Shown piece after piece: positions 26,417 through 35,131 of a DNA stretch of 64,000 bases (position 1 is its first letter; each line of letters opens with the position of its first letter). A program made the position numbers and the translations under genes. The DNA lies in NCBI GenBank assembly GCA_000745135.1, contig JQNH01000001.1, positions 2,768,501 through 2,832,500 on the forward strand, in the 5' to 3' direction. The DNA is from Rhizobiales bacterium YIM 77505. GTDB lineage: Bacteria > Pseudomonadota > Alphaproteobacteria > Rhizobiales > Beijerinckiaceae. A model generated the notes under the pieces. That model was not told where the DNA came from and did no database searches. It worked only from the letters and a program-made list of their open reading frames with translations.

Positions 26417-27370
26417 ATGGATGAGGCTCTCAGCCCCGTGCCCGCGTCTCCGAAACCCGTCTCCTGGGCCGGAGGCTTCTTCGACAGCGATCTCTGGATC
26501 AGCTTCAAGCGGTCGAAGGTGACCGTCATCGCCGCGATCATCACGCTTCTGTTCTTCCTCCTCGCCATTTTCGCTGGGCTCGTGGCGCCGCAGGACCCGT
26601 TCGACCCGGCGCAGCTCGACCTGCTCAACAGCCGCCTTCCCCCGATCTGGCAGGAGGGCGGCCAAGCGCCGTTCGTGCTCGGAACGGACGACCAGGGCCG
26701 CGACATCTTCTCGGCGATCGCCTATGGGCTTCGCATTTCCCTCATCGTCGGCTTTCTCGGCGTCCTGTTCTCCGCCGTTCTGGGGATCGGCCTTGGGCTG
26801 ATCGCCGGCTATTTCGGCGGCGTCACCGATGCGGTCATCATGCGCATCGCCGACGTGCAGCTGACCTTCCCGGCGATCCTCATCGCCCTCCTCATCGACG
26901 GGGTCGTGAAGTCGGTCCTCGGCAACCAGATTGACGCCTGGACCATTCTTGGCGTCCTGGTCTTCTCCATCGGTTTGAGCTTCTGGGTGCAGTATGCGCG
27001 CACGGTGCGCGGCTCGGTGTTGGTGGAGAAGAACAAGGACTATGTGGCCGCCGCACGCCTCATCGGCCTGCCGGCCCCGGTCGTCATGTTGCGGCACGTC
27101 TTGCCGAACGTGCTCGGCCCGGTGCTGGTCATCGCCACGATCAACCTGGCACTCGCCATCATCACCGAGGCGACCCTCTCCTTCCTCGGCTCGGGCATGC
27201 CGCCCACCATGCCCTCGCTGGGCACATTGATCCGCATCGGCAACGACTTCCTGTTCTCCGGCGAGTGGTGGATCGTTGCCTTCCCGGGCCTTGCGCTTGC
27301 AACCCTCGTCTTGGCGATCAACCTGCTTGGCGACTGGCTGCGCGATGCCCTGAACCCGCGCCTGCGGTGA
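26417..27370 (+). CDS. Peptide-type ABC permease, DppC class (first copy)
   Basis: A 317-residue inner-membrane permease with the extended N-terminus typical of DppC/OppC. A cytosolic segment, then the first helix, APQDPFDPAQLDLLNSRLPP, and the GTDDQGRDIFSAIAYGLRISL block lead into five further helices. The EAA loop is AARLIGLPAPVVMLRHVLPNVLGPV, and the end INLLGDWLRDALNPRLR is diagnostic. An insertion after ALLIDGVVK is shared with the second DppC copy, supporting duplication of the permease pair within the locus. Confidence 0.93.
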   Translation: MDEALSPVPASPKPVSWAGGFFDSDLWISFKRSKVTVIAAIITLLFFLLAIFAGLVAPQDPFDPAQLDLLNSRLPPIWQEGGQAPFVLGTDDQGRDIFSAIAYGLRISLIVGFLGVLFSAVLGIGLGLIAGYFGGVTDAVIMRIADVQLTFPAILIALLIDGVVKSVLGNQIDAWTILGVLVFSIGLSFWVQYARTVRGSVLVEKNKDYVAAARLIGLPAPVVMLRHVLPNVLGPVLVIATINLALAIITEATLSFLGSGMPPTMPSLGTLIRIGNDFLFSGEWWIVAFPGLALATLVLAINLLGDWLRDALNPRLR

Positions 27371-27455
27371 GCCGCCCCCTTCCCTTGCGGCAGATCGCCG
27401 TGACAAGGGGCCGCCCACCTCTTATCATGCCGCGAAGAGAACCCGCGGGGCGATC

Positions 27456-29060
27456 GTGAAACACGGGATTGGGGGGTCGGCCCGGGCGCTCCTGGCGGCC
27501 ATCTTGGTGATCTTGGGACTGACGAGCGCCGGCGCGTCGGCGCGCACCTTGCGCTGGGCGCGGTCGATCGACGCCACCTCGCTCGACCCGCATGCAGCCA
27601 ACACAGGCCCCAACCTCCTCCTCGCCCATCAGATCTACGAACCGCTCATCGTCCGCCAGACCGACGGCAAGATGGTACCGGCGCTCGCCGTGTCCTGGAC
27701 GTTGATGCGCGACCCGACCGTCTGGGAGTTCAAGCTCCGGCCCGATGTGACATTCCATGACGGCGCCCGCTTCGACGCGGACGACGTCGTCTTCTCCCTC
27801 GAGCGGGCGCGGTCCTCCCGCTCCGACATGCGCTCCCTGTTGTCTTCCGTTGCGGACATTGCCAAGGTCGACGATCTCACCGTCCGCATCCGGACGATCG
27901 GCCCCGATCCGCTCCTGCCCAACAATCTCACCGACATCCTGATCCTCGACCGCGGCTGGGCGGAAGCCAACGGGGCCACTGCGGTCCACGATCCGGCCCG
28001 CGGGGAGCAGCACCCTGCGGCAGCCCGAGCGAACGGCACCGGCCCTTATCTCCTCGTGAGCCGCCAGCCGGGCACGAAGACGGTGCTCGCCCGCAACGAG
28101 CGTTACTGGGGTCGCGGCGAGGTTCCTCTCGAGATCAGCGAGATCGTGTATCTGCCGATCGGCGACGGGAACGAGCGGATTGCCGCGCTTCTCGCCGGCG
28201 AAGTGGATTTCGTGCAGGACGTCCCTGTCCACCATGTGGAGCGCCTGCGCCAGATCGGCATGGTGCGCGTCACCACCAGCCCGGAGAACCGCTCCATCTT
28301 CCTTGCCATGAACGTCGGCGCGCCGGAATTGAAGTCGTCGGGCGTGAAGGGCCGCAACCCCTTCGCCGACCTGCGGGTGCGCCAGGCCGTCCACATGGCG
28401 ATCGACCGCGGCCGCCTGCAGCGCGAGGTCATGCGCGGGCAGTCAGTGCCGGCCGGGATCATCGTCCCTCCCTTCTCGAACGGTTATGCGGCCGAGCTTG
28501 ACGGCTGGGCGCGGGCCGACCTCGACAAGGCGCGGGCGCTGCTGCGCGAAGCGGGGTTTCCCGAGGGCTTCGATGTGGCTCTCCATTGCACCAACGACCG
28601 CTACGTCAACGATGCGGAGTTGTGCGACGCCCTCGCCGCCATGCTGGGCTCGATCGGTCTGAAGGTGCGGCCGACGACGCAGCCCGCCGCGCAGCACTTC
28701 GGACAGGTCCGACGCGCCGAACTCGACTTCTACCTCCTCGGGTGGGGGGTCACGACCTTCGATTCCGAATACATCTTCAGCCTTCTTTATCACACCAACA
28801 CCGGCCCGCTCGGAGGCTGGAACGGGACCGGCTACTCCAATCCGGCCGTTGACGAACTGATCCACAGCCTGCGCTCGGAGGTCGACCAAGCCAAGCGAAA
28901 TGCGACCATCGCGAGCCTCTGGCGTCGGCTCAAAGACGAGATGGTCTATGTCCCGCTGCACAACCAGACGATCACCTACGCCATGCATCGGGACTTCGAC
29001 ATTCCCGTCGACGTCTCGAGCCAGCCGAAGATGAAGTTCATCAGTTTGCGCCGGATGTGA
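27456..29060 (+). CDS. Peptide-type ABC transporter substrate-binding protein (second copy)
   Basis: A 534-residue family-5 binding protein. The signal peptide (ARALLAAILVILGLTSAGASA) is followed by mature RTLRWARSIDATSLDPHAAN. Conserved blocks VWEFKLRPDVTFHDGARFDADDVVFSLERA, ANGTGPYLLVSRQPGTKT and CTNDRYVNDAELCDALAAML are clear. GTG at 27456 is the likely start. It is closest to the third copy (identical RTLRWARS mature start, similar length and FNSEYIF-type segment) and more distant from the first. A tandem duplication feeding the same transporter is the simplest reading. Confidence 0.92.
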   Translation: MKHGIGGSARALLAAILVILGLTSAGASARTLRWARSIDATSLDPHAANTGPNLLLAHQIYEPLIVRQTDGKMVPALAVSWTLMRDPTVWEFKLRPDVTFHDGARFDADDVVFSLERARSSRSDMRSLLSSVADIAKVDDLTVRIRTIGPDPLLPNNLTDILILDRGWAEANGATAVHDPARGEQHPAAARANGTGPYLLVSRQPGTKTVLARNERYWGRGEVPLEISEIVYLPIGDGNERIAALLAGEVDFVQDVPVHHVERLRQIGMVRVTTSPENRSIFLAMNVGAPELKSSGVKGRNPFADLRVRQAVHMAIDRGRLQREVMRGQSVPAGIIVPPFSNGYAAELDGWARADLDKARALLREAGFPEGFDVALHCTNDRYVNDAELCDALAAMLGSIGLKVRPTTQPAAQHFGQVRRAELDFYLLGWGVTTFDSEYIFSLLYHTNTGPLGGWNGTGYSNPAVDELIHSLRSEVDQAKRNATIASLWRRLKDEMVYVPLHNQTITYAMHRDFDIPVDVSSQPKMKFISLRRM

Positions 29061-29165
29061 CGGCACGCGGCTCGGCGGTGACAAGCGGACCTGCGCCGCC
29101 TATGATCCGCGCCCATTGGCGCGAGCAAGACGACGAGAAATCGCGCCCCGTCTGGAGAGGAACCG

Positions 29166-30770
29166 ATGTCAGCGAGAAAACTGGCGCTTGCGGTCGCGCT
29201 CAGCGCCGCCACCATGCTCACCGCCATCTCAGCCGAGGCCCGCACCCTGCGCTGGGCCCGCTCCGGCGACGCCCTGACCCTCGACCCGCACGCTCAGAAC
29301 GAAGGCCCGACCCACGCCCTCAACCATCACATCTACGAGCCGCTCGTGATGCGCGACCGGGCCGGCAAGCTCGTCCCCGGCCTTGCCACCTCTTGGAAGA
29401 TTCTCGAGAGCGACAAGAACGTGTGGGAGTTCAAGCTCCGCCAGGACGTGAAGTTCCATAACGGCAACCCGTTCAATGCCGACGACGTGGTGTTCTCGCT
29501 CCAGCGCGCCATGGCGCCGACCTCCGACATGAAAGGGCTTCTCACCTCCGTTGAGAGCGTGTCCAAGGTCGACGACTACACCGTGCACGTGAAGACGAAG
29601 GGCCCGAACCCGCTCCTCGTCAACAACCTGACCAACACCTTCATCATGGACAAGGAGTGGTCGGAGAGTAACAACGTCCAGAAGCCGCAGGACTTCAAGA
29701 ACAAGGAAGAGAACTTCGCCGTCCGCAACGCCAACGGCACCGGGCCTTTCATTCTCGTTTCCCGCGAGCCGGACGTGAAGACGGTGATGAAACGCAACGA
29801 CAACTACTGGGGAAAGAGCGCCGAGGTTCCCCTTGAGATTTCGGAGCTCATCTACACGCCGATCAAGTCCGACGCGACGCGCGTCGCGGCGCTCTTGTCG
29901 GGCGAAGTGGATTTCGTCCAGGACGTGCCGGTGCAGGACATCGAGCGCCTGAAGAGCACCCAGAACCTCCGCGTCACCACGGGGCCCGAGAACCGCACCA
30001 TCTTCTTCGGCATGGATGTGGGCTCGAAGGACCTGAAGACCGACAATGTGGAGGGAAAGAACCCCTTCGCCGACAAGAAGGTCCGCCAGGCCATGAACAT
30101 GGCCATCAACCGTGCCGCCATCCAGCGCGTGGTGATGCGGGGCCAGTCGGTCCCGACCGGCGTGATCATGCCGCCCTTCGTCAACGGCTGGACGCCTGAG
30201 CTCGACAAGGCCCCGGCGCCGGACGTCAACAAGGCGAAGGCGCTGCTGGCGGAAGCCGGGTATCCCAACGGCTTCCAGGTGACCCTGCACTGCCCGAACG
30301 ACCGCTACGTCAACGACGAGGGCATCTGTCAGGCGGTCGTCGGCATGCTCGGCCAGATCGGCATCAAGGCGAACCTGGTCTCCCAGTCGAAGACGTTGCA
30401 CTTCCCGCTGGTTCAGAAGAACCCGCCCGAGACCGAGTTCTTCCTCATCGGCTGGGGCGTCCCGACCTTTGACTCCGAGTATATCTTCTCCTTCCTCTAT
30501 CACACGCGCGACGCCAAATACGGGAGCTGGAACGCGCTTCGTCTCTCGGATCCGGAGCTCGACAAGAAGATCGAGAGCTTGTCCTCTGAGACCGACACGG
30601 CCAAGCGCAACGCCACCATTGCCGAGATCTGGAAGAAGGTTCAGGACGAGACCTATTACTTGCCCATCCACCACCAGATGCTCGCTTACGCCATGAAGGC
30701 GAATGTGGACATCCCGGTGGACCCTGAGAACCAGCCCAAGCTGAAATACGTCTCCTTCAAGGGGATGTGA
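29166..30770 (+). CDS. Peptide-type ABC transporter substrate-binding protein (third copy)
   Basis: A 534-residue family-5 binding protein with signal peptide (LALAVALSAATMLTAISAEA) and mature start RTLRWARSGDALTLDPHAQN. It carries VWEFKLRQDVKFHNGNPFNADDVVFSLQRA, RNANGTGPFILVSREPDVKT and CPNDRYVNDEGICQAVVGML. GGAGAGGAA just before the ATG is a strong ribosome site. It sits 105 bp after its paralogue and 177 bp before the second permease pair. Expression as the binding protein of the downstream B-C-D-F set is likely. Confidence 0.93.
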   Translation: MSARKLALAVALSAATMLTAISAEARTLRWARSGDALTLDPHAQNEGPTHALNHHIYEPLVMRDRAGKLVPGLATSWKILESDKNVWEFKLRQDVKFHNGNPFNADDVVFSLQRAMAPTSDMKGLLTSVESVSKVDDYTVHVKTKGPNPLLVNNLTNTFIMDKEWSESNNVQKPQDFKNKEENFAVRNANGTGPFILVSREPDVKTVMKRNDNYWGKSAEVPLEISELIYTPIKSDATRVAALLSGEVDFVQDVPVQDIERLKSTQNLRVTTGPENRTIFFGMDVGSKDLKTDNVEGKNPFADKKVRQAMNMAINRAAIQRVVMRGQSVPTGVIMPPFVNGWTPELDKAPAPDVNKAKALLAEAGYPNGFQVTLHCPNDRYVNDEGICQAVVGMLGQIGIKANLVSQSKTLHFPLVQKNPPETEFFLIGWGVPTFDSEYIFSFLYHTRDAKYGSWNALRLSDPELDKKIESLSSETDTAKRNATIAEIWKKVQDETYYLPIHHQMLAYAMKANVDIPVDPENQPKLKYVSFKGM

Positions 30771-30779
30771 GTGGCTCCT

Positions 30780-30808
30780 CCACCCCTCCCCGTTGAGAGG
30801 AGGGGTGG
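30780..30808. repeat. REP-like intergenic hairpin
   Basis: Perfect 10-bp stem CCACCCCTCC / GGAGGGGTGG with a 9-base loop, ten bases after the third binding-protein stop. The remainder of the 177-bp gap repeats similar words (CCCTCCCCGCAAGGGGGA near 30910). It mirrors the hairpin after the first binding-protein gene, so both may act as messenger-stabilising or attenuating elements between binding-protein and permease genes, or be copies of a dispersed genomic repeat. Confidence 0.55.
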
Positions 30809-30947
30809 TCGTCGGATCGGAGCGCAATCCTGATCGACGCTCCGACCCTGATATCGGCGCTCCTCCTGCCGCTCCCCTGGCGGGGGAAACCACCCTCACC
30901 CGTTCCCCTCCCCGCAAGGGGGACGGGATTTGCGTGCTACCTGTTCG

Positions 30948-31931
30948 ATGCTCGCCTACGTCCTTCGCAGCCTCGCCCAAGGAGCCGTGGTCCTCGTGGC
31001 CGTGGCCTTCATCGCCTTTTCCATGTTCCGCTTCGTGGGCGATCCCATCGCCAACATGGTGGGGCAGGAGGCGAGCATGGCCGATCGGGAGGAGTTGGCC
31101 CGGCGGCTCGGCCTCGACCAGCCCTTTCCGATCCAGTTCCTGCATTTCCTCGGCAACGCCCTGCAGGGCGATTTCGGTATCTCATACCGCCAGGGGCGCC
31201 CCGTTTCGGCGCTGATCGCGGAACGCCTGCCAGCCACCGTTGAGCTTGCCGTGCTCTCCGCGCTGTTTGCCACCGTCCTGGGCGTGGCGCTCGGGGTTTA
31301 CGCCGCCATCCGCCGCCGCGGCGTCCTTGCCAATGCGGTGATGACCCTCTCGCTTGTGGGAGTCTCGCTTCCCACCTTCCTCATCGGCATCGGCCTCATC
31401 TATGTGTTCGCCGTAGAACTGCGCTGGTTGCCTTCCTTCGGCCGGGGCGAAACGGTGCGGATCGGCTGGTGGACCACGGGACTCCTCACCTGGTCGGGGC
31501 TTCAGTCGCTCATCCTGCCCGTGCTGACGCTCGGCTTTTTTCAGCTGACGTTGATCATGCGCCTCGTCCGCTCCGAGATGCTGGAGGTGATGCGCTCCGA
31601 CTTCATTCGCTTCGCCCGCGCCCGCGGCATTCCGGCCCGGGTCATCGAGTTCCGTCATGCCTTGCGCAACACCATGATCCCCGTGGTGACCATCGCGGGC
31701 CTCCAGCTCGGCTCGGTCATCGCCTTCGCCATCGTCACCGAAACGGTCTTCCAATGGCCGGGCCTTGGCGCCCTCTTCGTCAATGCGGTCCAGTTCGCCG
31801 ACGTGCCGGTGATGGCGGCCTATCTCGTCTTCGTGGCCTTTGTTTTCGTGGTGGTGAACCTCCTGACGGATCTGGCTTATCTTGCCCTCGATCCGCGGCT
31901 GCGCGCTGCCGCGCCGAAAGGGGCGCGGTGA
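30948..31931 (+). CDS. Peptide-type ABC permease, DppB class (second copy)
   Basis: A 327-residue permease very similar throughout to the first DppB copy: the same GRGETVRIGWWTTGLLTWSGL insertion, EAA loop RARGIPARVIEFRHALRNTMIPVVTIAGLQLG, and end TDLAYLALDPRLR. ATG at 30948 gives MLAYVLRSLAQ, matching the paralogue's N-terminus; the TTG six codons upstream is not needed. Together with the adjacent DppC copy it forms the second permease heterodimer of the locus. Confidence 0.93.
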   Translation: MLAYVLRSLAQGAVVLVAVAFIAFSMFRFVGDPIANMVGQEASMADREELARRLGLDQPFPIQFLHFLGNALQGDFGISYRQGRPVSALIAERLPATVELAVLSALFATVLGVALGVYAAIRRRGVLANAVMTLSLVGVSLPTFLIGIGLIYVFAVELRWLPSFGRGETVRIGWWTTGLLTWSGLQSLILPVLTLGFFQLTLIMRLVRSEMLEVMRSDFIRFARARGIPARVIEFRHALRNTMIPVVTIAGLQLGSVIAFAIVTETVFQWPGLGALFVNAVQFADVPVMAAYLVFVAFVFVVVNLLTDLAYLALDPRLRAAAPKGAR

Positions 31932-32100
31932 TGAGGATCGCGTCACTGCCGTTCCGGGCCAAGGGGAGCGCGAGCCCGCAGCCCAGATGCACCAGCGTCG
32001 CAGAACCGCGTGCTTCGCTTCCAGCTCGCCCTGAGGAGGTCGTGCTTAGGGATTCCGGATCCCGCTTCGCGGCTCCGGAACGACGGGAAGGCGCTCCGAG

Positions 32101-33048
32101 ATGAACCAGCGCGCCCAATCACAGCCCACCCCACCCGGCCTCCTCGCCCGAGCCTGGGACTCCGATTTCCTGTGGAGCTTCCGCCATTCGCCGGTGGCGA
32201 TCCTGTCGAGCCTCGTTGCTCTCACCCTCATCGCGGCTGCCGTGCTCGCGCCCGTCATCGCACCGCAGAATCCGTTCGACCCGGCGCAGCTTGACCTGAT
32301 GGACGGGCTCACCCCGCCCATGACGCCGAACGAGGTGACCGGTCGAACCTTCCTGCTCGGCACCGATCCACAGGGTCGGGACATGTATTCCGCGATCCTC
32401 TATGGGGCGCGCATCTCGCTTCTCGTCGGCTTCGCATCGGTGGTGTTTTCGATGGTGGTCGGCATCACGCTGGGGCTGGCCGCTGGCTATCTCGGCGGGC
32501 GGGTCGAGGCGCTGATCATGCGCATTGCCGACATCCAGCTCTCCTTCCCGGCAATCCTGGTGGCGCTTCTGGTCTTCGGCATCTTCCGAGGCGTCGTGCC
32601 ACCCGCCCAGCAGGAGGCGGCGACCCTGTGGGTGCTCATTCTCGCCATCGGCCTATCGAACTGGGCGCAATACGCCCGCACAGTCCGGGCGACCACCATG
32701 GTCGAGAAGTCGAAGGTCTATGTGGACGCGGCGCGCCTCATCGGGCTCAAGCCGTTCGTGGTGATGATCAAGCACGTGCTCCCGAACGTCATGGGGCCGG
32801 TGCTCGTCATCGCCACCATCAACCTGGCGCTCGCGATCATTGAGGAGGCGACCCTCTCCTTCCTCGGCGTCGGCATGCCGCCCACCCAGCCTTCGCTTGG
32901 CACCCTCATCCGCATCGGCCAGCAGTTCCTGTTCTCGGGCGAATGGTGGATCCTGTTCTCCCCAGGCCTGGCGCTCGTGCTGTTGGCGCTCTCCATCAAC
33001 CTCCTCGGCGACTGGCTGAGGGACGTGCTAAATCCAAGGCTGCGATGA
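32101..33048 (+). CDS. Peptide-type ABC permease, DppC class (second copy)
   Basis: A 315-residue permease paralogous to the first DppC copy: APQNPFDPAQLDLMDGLTPP, GTDPQGRDMYSAILYGARISL, EAA loop AARLIGLKPFVVMIKHVLPNVMGPV and end INLLGDWLRDVLNPRLR. Its stop overlaps the ATPase start by four bases (ATGA). The 169-bp gap before it contains TTCCGGATCCCGCTTCGCGGCTCCGGAA-like inverted sequence (near 32053-32080, written here only in outline), another dispersed-repeat-type hairpin. Confidence 0.92.
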   Translation: MNQRAQSQPTPPGLLARAWDSDFLWSFRHSPVAILSSLVALTLIAAAVLAPVIAPQNPFDPAQLDLMDGLTPPMTPNEVTGRTFLLGTDPQGRDMYSAILYGARISLLVGFASVVFSMVVGITLGLAAGYLGGRVEALIMRIADIQLSFPAILVALLVFGIFRGVVPPAQQEAATLWVLILAIGLSNWAQYARTVRATTMVEKSKVYVDAARLIGLKPFVVMIKHVLPNVMGPVLVIATINLALAIIEEATLSFLGVGMPPTQPSLGTLIRIGQQFLFSGEWWILFSPGLALVLLALSINLLGDWLRDVLNPRLR

Positions 33049-34076
33049 CTGAACCCGTCCTCTCCGTCCGCGATCTGCGCGTCGAGTTCGTGACGCGCCG
33101 TGGCGTCCTGAAGGCGATCGACGGCGTGTCCTTCGACATTGCCAAGGGCGAGGTGCTCGGCGTGGTCGGCGAGTCGGGCGCCGGCAAGTCGGTGACCGGC
33201 TCCGCCATCATCGGCCTCATCGACCCGCCTGGCCGGATCGCCGGGGGCGAGATCTGGCTTTCGGGCAGCCGCATCGACAATCTGCCGCCGGAGGAAATGC
33301 GCAAGGTGCGGGGAAAGCGCATCGGCATGATCTTCCAGGACCCGCTCACGAGCCTGAACCCCCTTTACCGGATCGGCGAGCAACTCGTCGAAACCATCCA
33401 GACCCACACCGATCTTTCCGCCTCGGCGGCCCGCAGGCGAGCCATCGAACTCCTCGCCGAGGTTGGCATCCCGGCGCCTGAGCGGCGCATCGATGGCTAT
33501 CCGCACGAGTTTTCCGGCGGCATGCGCCAGCGGGTCGTCATCGCGCTGGCGCTTTGCGCCGAGCCCGAGCTCATCATCGCCGACGAGCCGACGACCGCTC
33601 TCGACGTTTCCGTTCAGGCGCAGATCATCGCGCTCCTGAAGCGCCTCGGCCGCGAACGCGGCACCGCCATCATGCTCATCACCCACGACATGGGCGTCAT
33701 TGCCGAGACGGCGGATCGGGTCGCGGTGATGTATGCCGGGCGGATCGCGGAGATCGGACCGGTGCGCGATGTGGTCCAGAACCCGCTGCACCCTTACGCC
33801 CGCGGGCTCATGGGCGCGATCCCGACGCTCGCGCAGGATGCCGACCGGCTGGTGCAGATCCCCGGCTCCATGCCGCGCCTGTCGGCCATTCCCCCGGGCT
33901 GCCCCTTCCACCCACGCTGCCCGCACGCGTGGGAGCGCTGCACCGTGGACCGGCCCGCCCCCTTGCCGCATGGCGCAAGCCAGGTCGCGTGCCATCTCTA
34001 TGACAGGAACGATCCCACCGCCGAGGCGCACCAGCGCATGACACATCCGCCGGCGGAAGAAGGAGTGGCTGCGTGA
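33045..34076 (+). CDS. Peptide-type ABC transporter ATPase, DppD class
   Basis: A 343-residue nucleotide-binding subunit with Walker A GESGAGKSVTG, Q-loop FQDPLTSLNPLYRIG, signature FSGGMRQRVVIA, Walker B LIIADEPTTALDV and the switch histidine in ITHDMG. The C-terminal oligopeptide-transporter extension has the Cys-containing PGCPFHPRCPHAWERC block, which in relatives binds an iron-sulphur cluster. Coupled to the upstream permease by ATGA overlap. The long frame starting at 32943 is not used. Confidence 0.94.
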   Translation: MTEPVLSVRDLRVEFVTRRGVLKAIDGVSFDIAKGEVLGVVGESGAGKSVTGSAIIGLIDPPGRIAGGEIWLSGSRIDNLPPEEMRKVRGKRIGMIFQDPLTSLNPLYRIGEQLVETIQTHTDLSASAARRRAIELLAEVGIPAPERRIDGYPHEFSGGMRQRVVIALALCAEPELIIADEPTTALDVSVQAQIIALLKRLGRERGTAIMLITHDMGVIAETADRVAVMYAGRIAEIGPVRDVVQNPLHPYARGLMGAIPTLAQDADRLVQIPGSMPRLSAIPPGCPFHPRCPHAWERCTVDRPAPLPHGASQVACHLYDRNDPTAEAHQRMTHPPAEEGVAA

Positions 34077-34105
34077 GCGCCAACGATCACCAGGGGAGAG
34101 GCGCA

Positions 34106-35107
34106 ATGACCGCCCCTTATGTCCAAGTCCGCAACCTCCGCCGCGTGTTCGACGTTTCGAAGCCCTGGCTGAACCGTGTCCTCGAGGGCGGCGAGAGGCA
34201 GTTCCTCAAGGCGGTCGACGGCGTCTCCTTCGACATCGCCAAAGGCGAGACCTTTGCGCTGGTCGGCGAGTCGGGTTCCGGCAAGTCGACGGTGGCGCGC
34301 ATGGTCGTGGGCCTCCTCCCGCCGACCTCGGGCGAGGTGACGATTGCCGGGGTGTCGATGACCGATCGGGCGGCCGCGGCCGAGCGGCAGCGCCTGCGCC
34401 GCCGCATTCAGATGATCTTCCAGGACCCCTACGCCAGCCTCAATCCCCGCTGGCGGGTCGATCGGATCATCGCCGAGCCGATCCGCGCCTTCAAGCTCAT
34501 CGAAGGTGACCGGGCCATCCGGGACCGGGTGGGCGAGCTTCTCACCCTGGTTGGCCTTCATCCCGATGATGGCCGGAAATACCCCCATGAGTTCTCGGGC
34601 GGCCAGCGCCAGCGCGTCGCGATCGCCCGAGCGCTTGCCTCCAATGCGGAGTTCATCGTCTGCGACGAGCCAACCTCGGCCCTCGACGTGTCGGTGCAGG
34701 CGCAGATCCTCAACCTCATGCGCGACCTGCAAGACAAGTTCGGGCTGACCTATCTCTTCATCAGCCACAACCTCGCCATCGTGCGCCACATGGCGACCCG
34801 CATCGGCGTCATGTATCTCGGGCGGATCGTCGAGATCTCGGGCGGGCGCGAGCTCTTCGCCGCCCCCAAGCACCCGTATACGCGCATGCTCCTCGACGCC
34901 GTGCCCGATATCGGGATGACGGGGCGACAGCGCATCCCGGTTGCCGGCGAGATTCCCAATCCCATCAACCCGCCGCCCGGCTGCACCTTCCACCCGCGCT
35001 GCCCTTACGCCAACGAGCGCTGCCGCCGCGAGATTCCGCCGCTCGAAGAGGGGGCTGCCTGCCACGCGGTCCATGAGCGGCGCATCGACATGCCGGCCGC
35101 CGCGTGA
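34106..35107 (+). CDS. Peptide-type ABC transporter ATPase, DppF class
   Basis: A 333-residue nucleotide-binding subunit with Walker [14 protein letters not shown], signature [15 protein letters not shown], Walker [14 protein letters not shown], the ISHNLA switch and a C-terminal [15 protein letters not shown] cluster. The insertion [17 protein letters not shown] after strand 1 is typical of DppF. GGGGAGAGG lies six bases before ATG 34106; GTG 34073, which overlaps the previous stop, is the alternative. This gene and the previous one form the only ATPase pair for two permease pairs in the locus. Confidence 0.93.
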   Translation: MTAPYVQVRNLRRVFDVSKPWLNRVLEGGERQFLKAVDGVSFDIAKGETFALVGESGSGKSTVARMVVGLLPPTSGEVTIAGVSMTDRAAAAERQRLRRRIQMIFQDPYASLNPRWRVDRIIAEPIRAFKLIEGDRAIRDRVGELLTLVGLHPDDGRKYPHEFSGGQRQRVAIARALASNAEFIVCDEPTSALDVSVQAQILNLMRDLQDKFGLTYLFISHNLAIVRHMATRIGVMYLGRIVEISGGRELFAAPKHPYTRMLLDAVPDIGMTGRQRIPVAGEIPNPINPPPGCTFHPRCPYANERCRREIPPLEEGAACHAVHERRIDMPAAA

Positions 35108-35131
35108 GGCTCTGCCGGAGAGCCGTCCTGC

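Noticed and set aside
23546..27418. 1,290-residue minus-strand open frame
   Set aside because: Runs antisense through three ABC genes and their intergenic gap; charged low-complexity shadow.
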